Below, in pieces: positions 22,764-34,344 of a stretch of DNA of 64,000 nt (the first letter of the stretch is position 1; every line of letters starts with the position of its first letter). The DNA is from Mytilinidion resinicola. Its lineage: Eukaryota; Ascomycota; Dothideomycetes; Mytilinidiales; Mytilinidiaceae. The DNA lies in contig NW_022985439.1 in NCBI RefSeq assembly GCF_010093595.1, positions 2,045,814-2,109,813 of the forward strand. The letters are read 5' to 3'. The notes beneath the pieces were generated by a model. It ran no database searches. It had not been told where the DNA came from and was given only the letters and a program-made list of their open reading frames with translations. The translations under genes and the position numbers were made by a program.

Positions 22764-23281
22764 TCCACATATCCTTCTCTGAATGGGTCCCCCGAAATAA
22801 CGCTGTTTTTGAAAGTTGATATAGGTCTAGAATGGTTCTCTGGCGCTTTCGAAGGCACTCTCACGAACTTTCAAAACTTTGGGCACCGTGAAAACTCCGT
22901 TGTGACTATATTCGCGCCACCACTATGAGTGATCAACTGATCGAATACCTGGCTGTGCCATGACCAGCGTAGGCGTGGGGTAGCCAAAAGTTACACCATA
23001 GCAGCGCTGAAGTCGTGTGTGCAGAGGTATGCAACTTTCTATTTCTTCTTCGAGCAACATTCTCCTCGCACACCGCTAGTCAAAGTTCCTTGGACCTTAC
23101 TTTGCGGTCTAGGGAACGATCACGTGGCTAGCGCCTTCGGCCAACGTCTCACTTTATGTATTTACCAACCTCCAGATCTTTCCTTCCTCTGCTACCTCCT
23201 CCTTCCGTCTTCAATCTCAGTAGAGAGCCCGATGAAACCAACCAAGTTGTCCGATTGAAGTATTTGGCGTCGCTGTCTGCC

Positions 23282-24953
23282 ATGTGGCTCTCATTCATCC
23301 CCGGCATCGAGGTTAACTCGACCAAGATCCATGGCAGGGTGCAGATCCTCTGGAGAGACCCAGCGGGATGCACTATTCTTGACACGGAGCTTCGTTCTGT
23401 GTCTGGCCTGGCGGCTAGTGGCACGCCGACCATGCCTCTCACAGTACTGATATTGCCCACTAACTTCATTTCATAGATGGAACGGCAGTCCAGCAGGGAG
23501 AATCTTCCCACAAAAAACACTTCACACTCGCCTTACCCGGGGCGGAACTCGGCTTGAACAAGATTCAGGGCTCCTTGCAGGTCACTTGGAAGAACAAAGC
23601 TGAAGTCAAGATCCTGGATACAGAGCTCTTTCCAGCGGCAGATAAAGTAGCTAATGGTATGACAACCGTCTATCTCAAATTGCCAATGCGTCGCACTAAC
23701 ATTATTTCGCAGTGGAAACGTCGACTCTGCAGCAAGGCCCGTGCCACACTCAACGTCCCACTATCACCATTCCAGGACTAAAAGTCGACATAGCCAACAT
23801 CCAAGGCACCATACAGATTATATGGAAGGATGTGGCCAGTAACAAGATACTGGCCACGGAGCTCTCCGCTGTTGATAGCGTAGCAGATAGCGGTATGTAC
23901 ATACATCGCCTCGTGAATTCTTGTTGAGAGGTTGCCATCACTAATCTCGCAAATATAGCACTAGTTTCTCAATGGGACTCTTCCAGCGTACAACAATCCA
24001 TCATCGCTCCAGATGAGCCTTCCGAACTGGCCACGGCCAATCCCAAGCCGACCGTCTAAAAAGGACCAACTCCGAGGAAGCAGGATGTAACTACATCACC
24101 TGGAAGCGAAGACTTGAGGTCCGCGTCTAAGAAGGTGTCGTCAGGGAAGCAGAAGCAGGCAGCAGACACAGCGTGTCACCCCAATGTGTTGAGATCTTGT
24201 ACTCATTTATCTCGCAGGCACACCATCAGTCCCCCAAGCAGATTCTTCCAGCATTCAAAATTCCGTCATCGCGTCCGATGAGCGTTCGATGCCGGCCACG
24301 GCTACTCCCAAGCCGGCTGCCAGAACTGAACCAAATCAAGTTACGTCTAGACACGAGATCTTGGAGTTGAGATCGACAAGACCCATCAAAGTCGTCCCCT
24401 CCTTGCAGGATAGACTCACAGCTCTTCACTCGGGATACGCGGCATCCCAACTCTCAATCCCCGACAGCAGCTCTATAGTCATCCCTTCCACTATTCGTAC
24501 TGAAACAGGCCCCAGTTGTGCTCTCAGCCGCGAAAGCGCGAGCAGAATCAATGACCAGGGGCTCTTTTTCTTTGCGTGTAAGGGACCTGGACGTCATAGC
24601 TGGCGATACTCTCGAGGCTTCACTTACACAGATGTCGAGAATGCGAATATAGTAGTGTGCCATGTCGAAAACATCGTGAATGCTATCCCAGCTGCGAACC
24701 TCTGTAAGTGAAATCCCCAAGAATTATCGGATATTAAAATTAACTCAGACGTAGCGAAGTGGATTCCGTCCCTGATGAGCCTGGTAGCTATATAGTGACG
24801 TTCCATCATGCCCATCCGAGTGGATACGAGCTGAGATTCCGTATCTGTGTGCTCCCGAAGCCAGAATGGTGCAGTGACGAAGAGGCAGCTCACGATCATG
24901 AAAATTTGCAACACTTTCTGGATGACGTTACAGGAGTCTTACGAAAAGATTGA
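23282..24953 (+). pseudogene. cluster gene B: tandem 'PG...QG' modules plus C-terminal shared domain, one in-frame stop
   Basis: Proposed exons are 23282-23420, 23477-23656, 23713-23892, 23959 to about 24174, 24218-24703 and 24760-24953, all joined in phase 1. Exons 1-3 each hold one module of type I-P-G-x-x-V-x-x-x-K-I-Q-G-x-x-Q-I-x-W-K (FIPGIEVNSTKIHGRVQILW; ALPGAELGLNKIQGSLQVTW; TIPGLKVDIANIQGTIQIIW), ending ILxTEL. Exons 2 and 3 are exactly 180 nt. Intron 1 has a GC donor where the similar intron 2 has GT. A TAA at 24057-24059 stops the frame, yet it stays open beyond (KGPTPRKQDVTTSPG). The linker exon is partly duplicated (DSSSVQQSIIAPDE / DSSSIQNSVIASDE). The C-terminal region matches gene A. 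The donor before 24218 is poor, so exon 4's end is uncertain. It could encode a short form ending at 24059. Confidence 0.55.
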
Positions 24954-26452
24954 AGGTCTAACTCAAGTACATCTCCGGGATGTCTGTGGATCGTATCAAT
25001 CCCATGCCTAGTATCGACTCTACTTCTCTTCAGAATCACTCCCATGGATCTGAAGTGGCTAATTGCATTCTTCATTCTCCCGGTTATCTTCCTAGAGAGT
25101 CGTCATATTAGCATTGCTAGGCTGGTCTCTTTGTATCTCCTGAGTGGCTCTCGAATGCAATCAGAACCTGTCTTTCCAATTGGTCTCCTATATTTGAGTG
25201 TGATTGAATATTTCTTCTTTTGTAAGGTGACGGAATGACTCGATGACAGTACCTGGACTCAAGTAAAGCCTGTGCACTTTTGCTTGCCACTGGCTTGAGG
25301 TGCTCCGGCGCATCATAAGGAATCAGAAACAATGCACAATCCTAGCAAGCGTAAATCGAAGCAGATCCAGAAGCTTCTAATCTACCTACCTTGCCGCCGC
25401 CTAAGGTAGATCCGCATAACATATGTGATCTAGAAGAGATGCAAAGAAAGAGTGCATAGATTCATGTCCTAGTCATGTGTTGGCTGCGGCCGCATCTTAG
25501 AAGGACCTCATGCCCTCTCATCCAGAGCTGACGAAAACCCTCATCATAGTGCTCTTACCAGCAAAGCATAATACATTCATCAGACTTGAGCAGATGTATC
25601 AACGAGTTTCAGAGTGTGAAAAATTGGTCACAAAGGCCAAATAGGAATTTTCCAAATTGTCCCGTTTTTCATCCACAGCTCTTCGGCGAGTTGAAATATA
25701 ATCAACTCACGCTAGATACTAACAAGACTTTCAAATCGAATCATAATGCATCAATACCCTCAAGAAGCCTACCGTGGCTATTCATTGCTGAAAAGCAGTC
25801 TGATCGACGGCGCTTCTCTCCACACGTGGTTAGACAGCTATGCAGTCGGAGATGAAGCTGCAAAGCTTGGAAGTTCGACAGGGTGAATGATTGGAGAGGT
25901 TCATTGTATCAAGACGGTCATCGGAGACATGGCGTCAGATTATGGCGCTGACCATATCAAAGCCTTTGGCATCGTCGGCGAAGGCCCTGACAGGTCTCTG
26001 CGATCTCCGGTGATTTAAGTTCAGCTGTTCAGAGTACTTTTAAATGGACATGTACCCATAAGAGCGTACCACTGAAAGGGCCTTTCTTTGTCAAGACGAT
26101 TGGTTCGGGTCTGCGACGCCCATCGTAGATCTATTTCGAGATATTTATATCATGCCCAGGTATGGTGATCATGGGACCAAAGAAGACTGCATCAGGACCA
26201 GAGCAGTACCCAAGCCGTGAGGCACCCGTTTGCTCGGGCTATGACCTGACTCAAGAGTTCTACAGAGTTAGCGGCCAGAAGATGTTGCTCTAGCTCTATG
26301 AAGCTGTCCATGTCAAAGCACTCGGGGTCATTAGGGAAAACTCCTCGGGATTTTATATAGTTTCGGACCTATGGCTTTGGATGTTATATTGGATAATGAG
26401 GTAGCCACTACCAGAGGAATTCCAATCGCAAATTCGTCTTCGTGGTGGATAG
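24954..26452. other. intergenic with gene debris
   Basis: No complete gene. A short frame from the ATG at 25747 (MHQYPQEAYRGYSLLK) runs 45 codons to a TGA and continues open for about 45 more codons in the same frame. That suggests a relic. Nothing in it is recognised. Confidence 0.4.
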
Positions 26453-26750
26453 TTGGAACTATCGTTCTTGGCCTTCGTTCCCCCCGCAAGCAATCTTCAT
26501 CCAGTTCATCTCACTTCTACCTTTACTCAACCACAAACTCCTTCTGAAGGTGCGGAACTTATCTCGCAACTCCGACCTAACCTGGATTCAGCTAACTTCA
26601 TCTCTACTCACGACTTCTTTCAAGCCAATGACTTTGCACTCCTCAGCTCAGAGTAGACAGACGACTATCCTCTTGAAGTCCAGCTAGGACATCTTCCTAG
26701 GCATTCTCCAACAAACTCTCTTCTAAGACCTCACTTCCGTTAGGTTTCTC
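26453..26750 (+). pseudogene. fragment resembling the tail region of gene A
   Basis: The open frame reads FVPPASNLHPVHLTSTFT, then TPSEGAELISQL and SANFISTHDFFQANDF. A TAG follows at 26654-26656, and more open frame after it. It resembles the region downstream of gene A (EPPANLASISL..., NAFQFPNFGKSDFL) in order and spacing of short motifs. It lies just before gene C and has no usable start. I read it as debris of a fourth cluster copy. Confidence 0.35.
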
Positions 26751-26952
26751 GACTTCTCGCAAACACGAGCCCCAATTCGGAGTTCTAGCTAGCGAACGCA
26801 AATAGCTAAATAGCTTTTCACCTTCTGTTCATATTCAGCACTTCGTCTCCGCGGCTCTGCACGGTCTCTCGCGAACATTGAACTCGCACGGTCTGGTCAG
26901 ATTCATGCATCGCGCGACTTAATCCTTACTATCTCTAACACAAGTAACGATT

Positions 26953-28900
26953 ATGGAGCGCCGCGTCACCTTGCCAGGACTGGATTTATATATCCGTCAG
27001 CTTCAGGGCAAACTGGCCATCTCCTTGACATCGAGATTGTTTCCAAGCTCCTCATTGGAGCTGCATGGCACTACTCAAAGCGGCGATGTTTACTATCACT
27101 ACGTCCCCCCGCCCAGCGAGTTGGTTTCCTCAATCACGGAACCCATCGTGATGCCTGGGCTGAGCATAGACGTCTTGAAGCAGGGTAGAGATTTGAATCT
27201 CTGCTTCGTGGGGCTCGAGGGCGTGAGAGTCGTCTTCGAACTCCCTGGCTGTGACGGGCAGGCCAAGCCAGACGCTTCGATAGAACCACCATCCAGCAGT
27301 CAGATAGCCCCCGAGACTTCGCTCGCCCCGTCGAAAGGATCCTCTGCATCTTCTAGTATGCAATTTCCTGCGAATGGGGATAGCAACAAGCAAATGCACA
27401 CACCAGCATCACAAGAGGACTCAGTCAAGCTGTGTTCGACAGCACTACTATCCGGCCGCCAGGGTCCCGAGACTTTGCTCACCCAGTCAACAACAGCGCT
27501 AGAATCTCGCCCAATTCAAGCACACGCAATCCCAGATAAGAACAGCAGCCAGCAGCCAAACAAGCCATCTCAGGTCTCCTCGGCGGCGAGTACTCCGTTT
27601 CTCAATACTCCAGAACCTGCCACTTCAGCCAAGTCTTCGCAAATATGCTCCCCTTCGTTGGTAGGTCTCGACGCCGGGCATCCAGTTCCCAGACCAGTCC
27701 CCAGACCAACTACCGCAGTTGCTATTGCCATGAAGGCTACCTCACTCAGTCCCACCTCGGTTACGTCAACATTCACTAAGGCGGCATCGTCCCGGCCACA
27801 AGTGCCAGCAATTACGGGGAAAAGGCCATCCGACGCTCCAGCATCAGCACGATTGGAAAAGAAAATCAAGCTTGAAGGATATACGGTGTCTAACGTGACA
27901 GCGCCCGATCAGCGTTACGGTATGCTGGGATATCTCAAAGATAACCCCGTCATCAAAGCCGAAGAATCAGCCACCACAGCAGCCGGATCTACTAATTCTG
28001 GGTTGAAGACATCTACTGTCACTCAAACCCAGTCCGTGGGAACTGACACAGTGTCCGGAGATAGAGTGAATCGAGGTCTTCAAGCACCACCTGATATGGC
28101 TGGCACAGTCAGCGTCGCAATCCCCAAGGCCTCGCCAGATTTAACGATACAGCTTGAGCTCCTGGAAAAGAAAGTTGGGAATACGATGAAGATGTTGAAA
28201 GACTTGAAGGGACCCGGTTGTTTTGGCGAAGAATATCTCACGACGCGGCGTCGTTCTTGGAGCAGTTTTCTAATGGCATTCCGAGAAGTAGAAAGCCTAA
28301 AGGCCAAGCAAGCCGAGTCTAAGAAGGCGCAAAATCTACTGAGCATTCAAATTGCTGGCAAGGCTACGGAAGTGGTGGCCGAGGAGAAAACACAGTCTCG
28401 AGGAGAAATGGATGACATATATGTCTATGGCTATAAGACTATCCCTATATTAGGCATCAGAACATACGGGAAGCTTCACATTGACCTGAAAGCTCGGTTG
28501 CTGCACTGGAAATACATCAACGAATCCCGCTCTGAGCGTGTCGATCTCTTCCCAAGCAGTAAGTGCTCTTATGCGTGCTTGCAATTACACAAGCATGGAT
28601 TCTGACATAATGATAGCGAAAGTGTCTTTGACCCGCACCAGTCCTGGAATCCTACTGCTGGAACTCCGCACTTGTCGGATGGGAAAAGGAACTTACTTTT
28701 CCATCAATGTCTTTGACGACCACAAGGTGCATGGCGTGACTCGCAAGAGCGGCAACCCGGATTACAGGATGTCACATACGGAGAACAACAGGTGGGTCTA
28801 TCCTGGCGTGGAGGAAATCATCAAATCCTGCCGGCCACTCAGCGCGGCGAAGAGCAAGATTGCCATTTCCAGCGCGGCGACAGGAGTCAAGCCATCATAG
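26953..28900 (+). CDS. cluster gene C: unknown protein with 'PG...QG' modules, Ser/Pro linker, coiled coil and C-terminal domain
   Basis: Exon 1 (26953-28558) and exon 2 (28617-28900), joined by a 58-nt phase-1 intron, give 629 residues. The N-terminus has two modules like those in gene B: RVTLPGLDLYIRQLQGKLAI and IVMPGLSIDVLKQGRDLNLC. Residues about 100-390 are a Ser/Thr/Pro/Gln-rich disordered linker with a basic patch (ARLEKKIKLEGY). Residues about 395-480 are helical and probably coiled coil (QLELLEKKVGNTMKMLKDLK). The C-terminal domain (YVYGYKTIPILGIRTYG; LLLELRTCRMGKGTYFSINV; VYPGVEEIIKSC) is strand-rich with a final helix. Its intron sits where those of genes A and B do. No stop or frameshift is seen, so this is the intact member. 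Function unknown. Confidence 0.75.
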
Positions 28901-30017
28901 CATCTCAATGACTGCGAAGAGGTGGCCTCTGAGGAGGCTTACCTAGAACGCACTCTCTCATATATTTAGCACCTCGGCTGAGATATTCTAGGGCACACCA
29001 GGTGCCTGAAGGGATGCTGCTCGGGAAGGACATTTGGACTTTATAATGGACTGGCGTTCGGAGTATTCGGTTGGAGAGAAGCTGACAGAGGAATGTGACT
29101 TCAAGAGAACTCCAATGGGGGTTATCTCGAAGTGCCTGGCTTCCTTTCTATCCCGGCTACTAGGTACAGCCCTACTATTTTTTGGTTAGATAACATGGTC
29201 TTCTTAGATTGTCTGCGCGAGATTAAAAAAGTTGCGCGTGTTACGATTACCAGGTTCAGACGGAAGCCGGATGTTATGACAAACGCGACGAAGCAACGGA
29301 GCACTCCCAGAGACAGATATCAAAAGGAAGCAGAGACCTGAAGCTGCAAATTCAAGGCTCATGGAGTTCCTGCTTAGAAGCTGTGGCTTTGGGCCGTCTG
29401 AACAGACCATCGAAGGTCTCACTTCTCAAACGCTATAGATCGCGTCTGTTTGCTTACCTCCCTCCACACATCGATGACTCCTTGAAGACTCCCAGAGGGC
29501 CAAGTAAATAGCAGACCTGATTAGGCAGCAATCACGTGCCCTCCCGACGGACGTCTTGTTTACTTCACTTCTCTCCCGCGCCTTCCGATCTTCACCTCTC
29601 CACCTCTCCACACTCGCTTCTCTCTAATATAAAATCCGCTCGCTGCCCACTTACCGACAGCACTAACCATCATCTTCGTATCCTTCAGGGCGTCCACTCT
29701 TCAGTCCGCAGCAAAGGACGGAGGTGAGCTGAGCGCTCTGTCAACAAGCAGCCAGTCCGACTGCCGCATCAAAACAAAACAAGACTCGAAGCAGCTCCAC
29801 TCACGTCTAGGTGCTTACTCGCTGGAACAAGCCACATCGTCCAAGTCCTCTTGAGTTCTTAAGAAAACGAAAAGATCGCAAGCTCAGCACAGCGCAACTA
29901 ACCTCGCGCTCATTCGGTCGACTCAACACCAGAACATCAACAACCCACCGCGCCTCGAAGAGCTCTATTCTACCACACACCCTTCAAATCCTTCCGTCAC
30001 TTACGACTATCGTCAAC
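28901..30017. other. intergenic
   Basis: 3' flank of gene C and a long C/T-rich 5' flank of the next gene (29560-30017). No gene recognised. Confidence 0.5.
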
Positions 30018-31044
30018 ATGTCCGACCTCAGCCCCATCTCCTCCCCCAAGAAACGCGCCATGTCCGCGCCCGACCTCGACTTCACCCACCTCGCCTTCAC
30101 CGAGTCCCGCGTCCTCGCCACCGACGGCACCCGCTCCTTTTCCGACGCCCACACGCGCGTCCCCACCTCCTCCACCACCGACAACAGCGCCGAGTACCAT
30201 GACGCCGAAGAAGCGCGCGACGAGCCCTCGCCCCTCAAGCAGAAGCAGCAACTCTTCGCCGATGGCCTCGACGACGACTGGCGCGTTGCCTTCGCGTCCA
30301 AGCCGCCAAAGCTGCCGGACGCCATGGGCATGGGTTTGTATCACCACGCCCCCCCTCCGACGTGCGCGTAACGTGTATAAGTTTGGGAAAAGCTGACATT
30401 CGGTGTTTTACAGCGGAGCGCGCCGCAGGCGGTTGGATCGACGTGCATACGATCCGCAAGCTGCTCCCAGGCCCGGCGCGCGGAGCGGTGGCGCGCGCGA
30501 AGCTGTACATGGTCCGCAACGGCTCGGATCGTCTGGAGAAGCTGGAGGTCTTCACGGATCGCGATCACTTGTATGTGTCGGCGCCGGCGGGGGGGAGGGG
30601 ACGGGACTTTTGGCTGTTTAGTCTGAAGCGGGATGGGAAAGGTATGTTTTGCAGCTTGCGAGTCCTTTGTTTCCTTTCTCAACGCCCATTCTCGAGTACC
30701 GCCTGCGTTTGCGTTTGCGTTTGCGTTTGCGGTTGAAGTAGCAGCTGGACCGTTGGGAGTCACAGTGGTGCGGTGGAGCGCGTGGCGGGAGGAAGAGCAG
30801 ATGGTTTCTGTTTCGTTTGGAAGGACAGTGGAGCTGACAACACTGTGCTTACGATCTAGTCCGCGTCTGGTACCGCGAGCTCCACGGCATGGTCACCATC
30901 ATCCTCTCCTCGCCGGACGGGAAGGGGTGCTGCGACTTCCGCGCGCCCAAGGAACTCCAGCCTTATATGTTTGCGCCCTTCTTGAGGATTCTCGCCGACC
31001 GGATCCATGCACTGTCGGATATTGTCCTGGATGATTCTGAGTGA
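30018..31044 (+). CDS. conserved-looking hypothetical protein, three exons
   Basis: Exons 30018-30333, 30414-30641 and 30860-31044 give 242 residues. The first exon is Ser/Thr/Asp-rich and disordered (MSDLSPISSPKKRAMSAPDL). From GGWIDVHTIRKLLPGPARGA the protein looks folded: VARAKLYMVRNGSDRL, DFWLFSLKRDGK, then VWYRELHGMVTIILSSPDGK and PFLRILADRIHALSDIVLDD. Both introns are phase 1 with clear sites. The last codons lie inside a perfect donor (GA|GTGAGT), so a further 3' exon is possible. The middle intron (30642-30859) contains a GTTTGC hexamer run. Not recognised as a named family. Confidence 0.7.
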
Positions 31045-31127
31045 GTGCCCATCTCTATATCTCTGGGAAGGAAGGTTGGCGCAATGCTTGACTTTGTTTC
31101 GATGGAGTTGGTTTTGGAGGCGGCTGA
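31045..31127. other. 3' flank of hypothetical gene
   Basis: Short spacer before the 61-bp tandem repeat; nothing recognised. Confidence 0.3.
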
Positions 31128-31280
31128 ATGCGGAAGGCCATTACTTCATTGGAAATGGGTTGGATGCTGAATATTGGCGTGGGATCGGATGCGGAAGACC
31201 GTTCCTTGATTGGAGTTGGGTTGAATGCTGAATATTGGCGTGGGATCGGCTACGGGATACCATTCCTGATAGGGGTTGGA
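31128..31280. repeat. 61-bp tandem repeat, about 2.5 copies
   Basis: The unit begins atgcggaag at 31128 and again at 31189, with gctgaatattggcgtgggat at the end of both. A diverged partial third copy starts at 31250 (ctacgggataccattcctga). All frames through it are short. Confidence 0.8.
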
Positions 31281-34200
31281 ATTGCTTTGGCATTGTCTTC
31301 TGGCATGATGGCAAGGCTTCTGGGTACAGCGGCAGTACTCTCATATTTTCAAAATGGGCCAGGCGGATCCAGGAATAACGTCCACGGATGGATGAGGCAT
31401 GCATTGACTAGCCTGGATAAAACCATCAAAAAAATCAACCGATTAGTATTTTTTATCAATGAGCTATTGTGGAATTTGGCTGTGACGTGCTAGAACGCGA
31501 ACTGATACCACGTCGACGGAGATAAGGAAGTGCTCAAGACAAGCTATCATTTCGGAGATATTGAATGCTACCCACAGCGCTGCAATGGAAGGCTGCTCAC
31601 ACGCGTCTACCACGACTTGTAGGCCCTCGACATAGTCCAGGAAACAAAAAGAAACATTACAGAGCAATGCCATCACACATTTAAGGACCGAAAGCAAAAA
31701 GGATGGCGAAGTTAGGGCCTTGATCGTTTAGAACAGATAACAAAAAGAAAAGAAAGAAAGTACGAAACCTCATACCTCCCACCTAGTTACCAACAAACCA
31801 ACAAGTGCGCTCAAAGCACCCATCCCAACCCCCTCCTCGCCTCACCACACCCGCCTAACTAACTAACTAACTAACTACTTAGCATTCTTTCCATTTTACA
31901 TAAGCACCAACACCACCACCACCACCAACATCAACACACACAGTCCACAGATCTCCTACCCTCTTATAAACCAAATCCACGGCCTCGTCCCCGCAGCAAG
32001 CCACCAAACGACCGCCGATCCACACCACCGATCCTGACTTCCTCGCTCGTGTCGATCCGCGAGCGCGCCCCCCCCCCTTTCCTAGCTCCGCTAGCGCCGA
32101 TCTCACTGCATGTACCTGGCCCCGTCACACCGTGCATCGGTACGGTCACAACGGAGAATGCGCTGCGCCGCGTGCGGTGTGCTTGTGCCTTCTAGCGCAG
32201 CGGCTGGGGCTCGGAGAAAAGAGTCCGGAGGCCCGCGGGACGCGAGGGTGGGGTGGGGTTGATTCGGAAAAGCTGGGGGTCAGGCTACGGAGGGAAAAAA
32301 GGGGGGAAGCGTGCGGGTGAGGGACGGGGGAGGGCGGGATTGGGGGGGTTCTACTATTGTCAATATTGAAGGTTGACGATGAATGTAGCGGGAGTGGGAG
32401 GAGGAGTCGAGGGTGAGGTCGGAGATCGACATTGGAAGTTGTGGCTGGTGCCTGGCTGGGCAACTTTTGGCGGCAAGGCTGTGTGTGTGACTGGCGATTG
32501 ACGGAGGGGACGTTTCTGGGAAAATTTGGGAAATCGCCGAGGCGGATGGACGGAGCCCAGCCTCCACTATTACAATAGCAACCCAACGCACGAATTTTAG
32601 GTAGAGGAGAAGTTTCTGAGGTCATTCGCGTTACAAAGCTTGGAGTCTGGAAGCCTAACGCCGTATCGTGCTCCGCAATTGCCGATTTAGTGTCAGCAGT
32701 TAAACACAGAGGGCGTGCATGTACGCGTCACGCCTAGCTAGTGACAAGATAATGGTTGATGCAGATAAGGTCTTGGCTGCTTGGAGCTGTCCTGGCATAT
32801 TCGCCACCCAAAGCTGCATCGAGATATTCGCCACCTCGACCTGCAGCATAGCGGAGGGTGCGTTTCGTACAGTACCAGCTTCACGAACAAGATCTTGACA
32901 GGCGGGTAGGGGTTAGAGCAAGATCTCGAGAAGCCGCCGCAGGGATGTGTGCAACGCAAAAACAAGGTTTCCTTTATTGAAGAGGCCTGCGGCCTTTGGG
33001 TTCCGCAATAGCCGGGCCTTAAGGCCCGCCACCACTGGGGATAGACGCGCGATCGACAGGGGCCGACATGAGCTTCGTGAGTCGAGATAGAGTGTCCTTA
33101 GTTTCGAAGTCCTCGAGTAGACCTTAATAGCTAAATACACTAGAAGAGATGTGGAGCACATCGACGCTTGCCTGAATGAGTTGGCGAGGCCATTGAGTGA
33201 TGCAGGACGCGCTGGTACCGCATGCGGATGGAGGTAGGTCTTCCCGGGTTCTCAATCCACTGTTATGCCCGAGTAACTCAATACATCTGAAATGGTGTGC
33301 CTGCCGCGTATTCTAGGCTCAAGTTAGCCTTGAGAGCCATGGACGGATTGGCGAGGGATATCTGCGGCTTTGGGAAGAGAACTGTTCTTTCAATGCCGGG
33401 CCCCTGAGTATAGAGAAGGAGCACAATAAACCTGAAACGAGATCGACGCATTGTACTACATGCTCGATCGGTTGCCGCAGCACCTACATGCTCGATCGGT
33501 TGCCGCAGCACCTACATGACTTGGCGGACGTTGTGGTCTGAGGCTCGTACGTTTGGATAGGAGAGATGGAAGTGGGGTAACTTGATTGGCGAGGAATGAA
33601 GGAGAGTTGGGCTGGGCTGTGGGAATAAGGTCAAGGGAGATGTTTGACGACACAGTTTAGTGTGTCCTTTGTAGAGTGCTCTTTTCAAATGGACTTTGAC
33701 TTGTTAGTCACGATGGCATAAGATGGAAGAGTAAATAGAAATGTTTGATAAGAATAATATTCGTAGATTCGTAAGGGTATCAAAATGCGCAAGATTACTA
33801 GTGGTTTATCTCATAAACGGTCCAGCTGATGATGAGTTTGCTCAGCAAACGACAGCGCCCCTGGCCTGCAATCCTTCGCCTGCCAGTAGATCAACGCCTC
33901 CAACGCCTCCAACACCACGCGGCTCCAGCGCAGCCAGAGTGCGCGAGAGACCAAACGCCATAGGAGACGATCCTGAACTTTTGGTTTGGAGCAGGTTTGC
34001 ACTCCGCATCTAGGCTGCAATCCTGCTCGAGGAATGGAGCCGACCCATGATCTATGATTATCCAATTGGCATTGAATACGTGACCTGTTTCCAGGTGGTA
34101 CGAGGGGTATATACTGTCCAATACCGTCCGTTGACGGTGGACCAGCAGTCGGGAATGGCAATCTAAGCATGCGTGATAGCGATGCCATTGAAATGTGAAG

Positions 34201-34344
34201 TCGGTTCAACCGTCGGGTCGTTAACCGCTAATACGAAGATCGACGTCGCTCGAGTTCGGCTCATCCGGTGGCGTCTGAGTAAAGTCGGATGATGGTAGAG
34301 CAGGATTTCTTATGGACACAGTCCGCAAGGCTTCCGAGAGTCAT
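31281..34344. other. long non-coding stretch
   Basis: No convincing gene in 3 kb. Seen here: a ctaa run near 31856-31875, an accaccacc run near 31909-31926, a C10 run near 32070, and a perfect 28-bp tandem duplication (acatgctcgatcggttgccg...) at 33458-33513. Reading frames on both strands are short, composition-driven and lack recognisable motifs. Confidence 0.5.

Noticed and set aside
24704..24759. Nearer acceptors (CAG, TAG) for the last intron of gene B
   Set aside because: Both lead to a stop within about 17 codons; the GAAG acceptor gives a 56-nt intron and a C-terminus matching gene A.
32146..32625. 159-codon minus-strand frame
   Set aside because: Pro/Ser/His-rich, no motifs, lies in C/G-rich low-complexity sequence.
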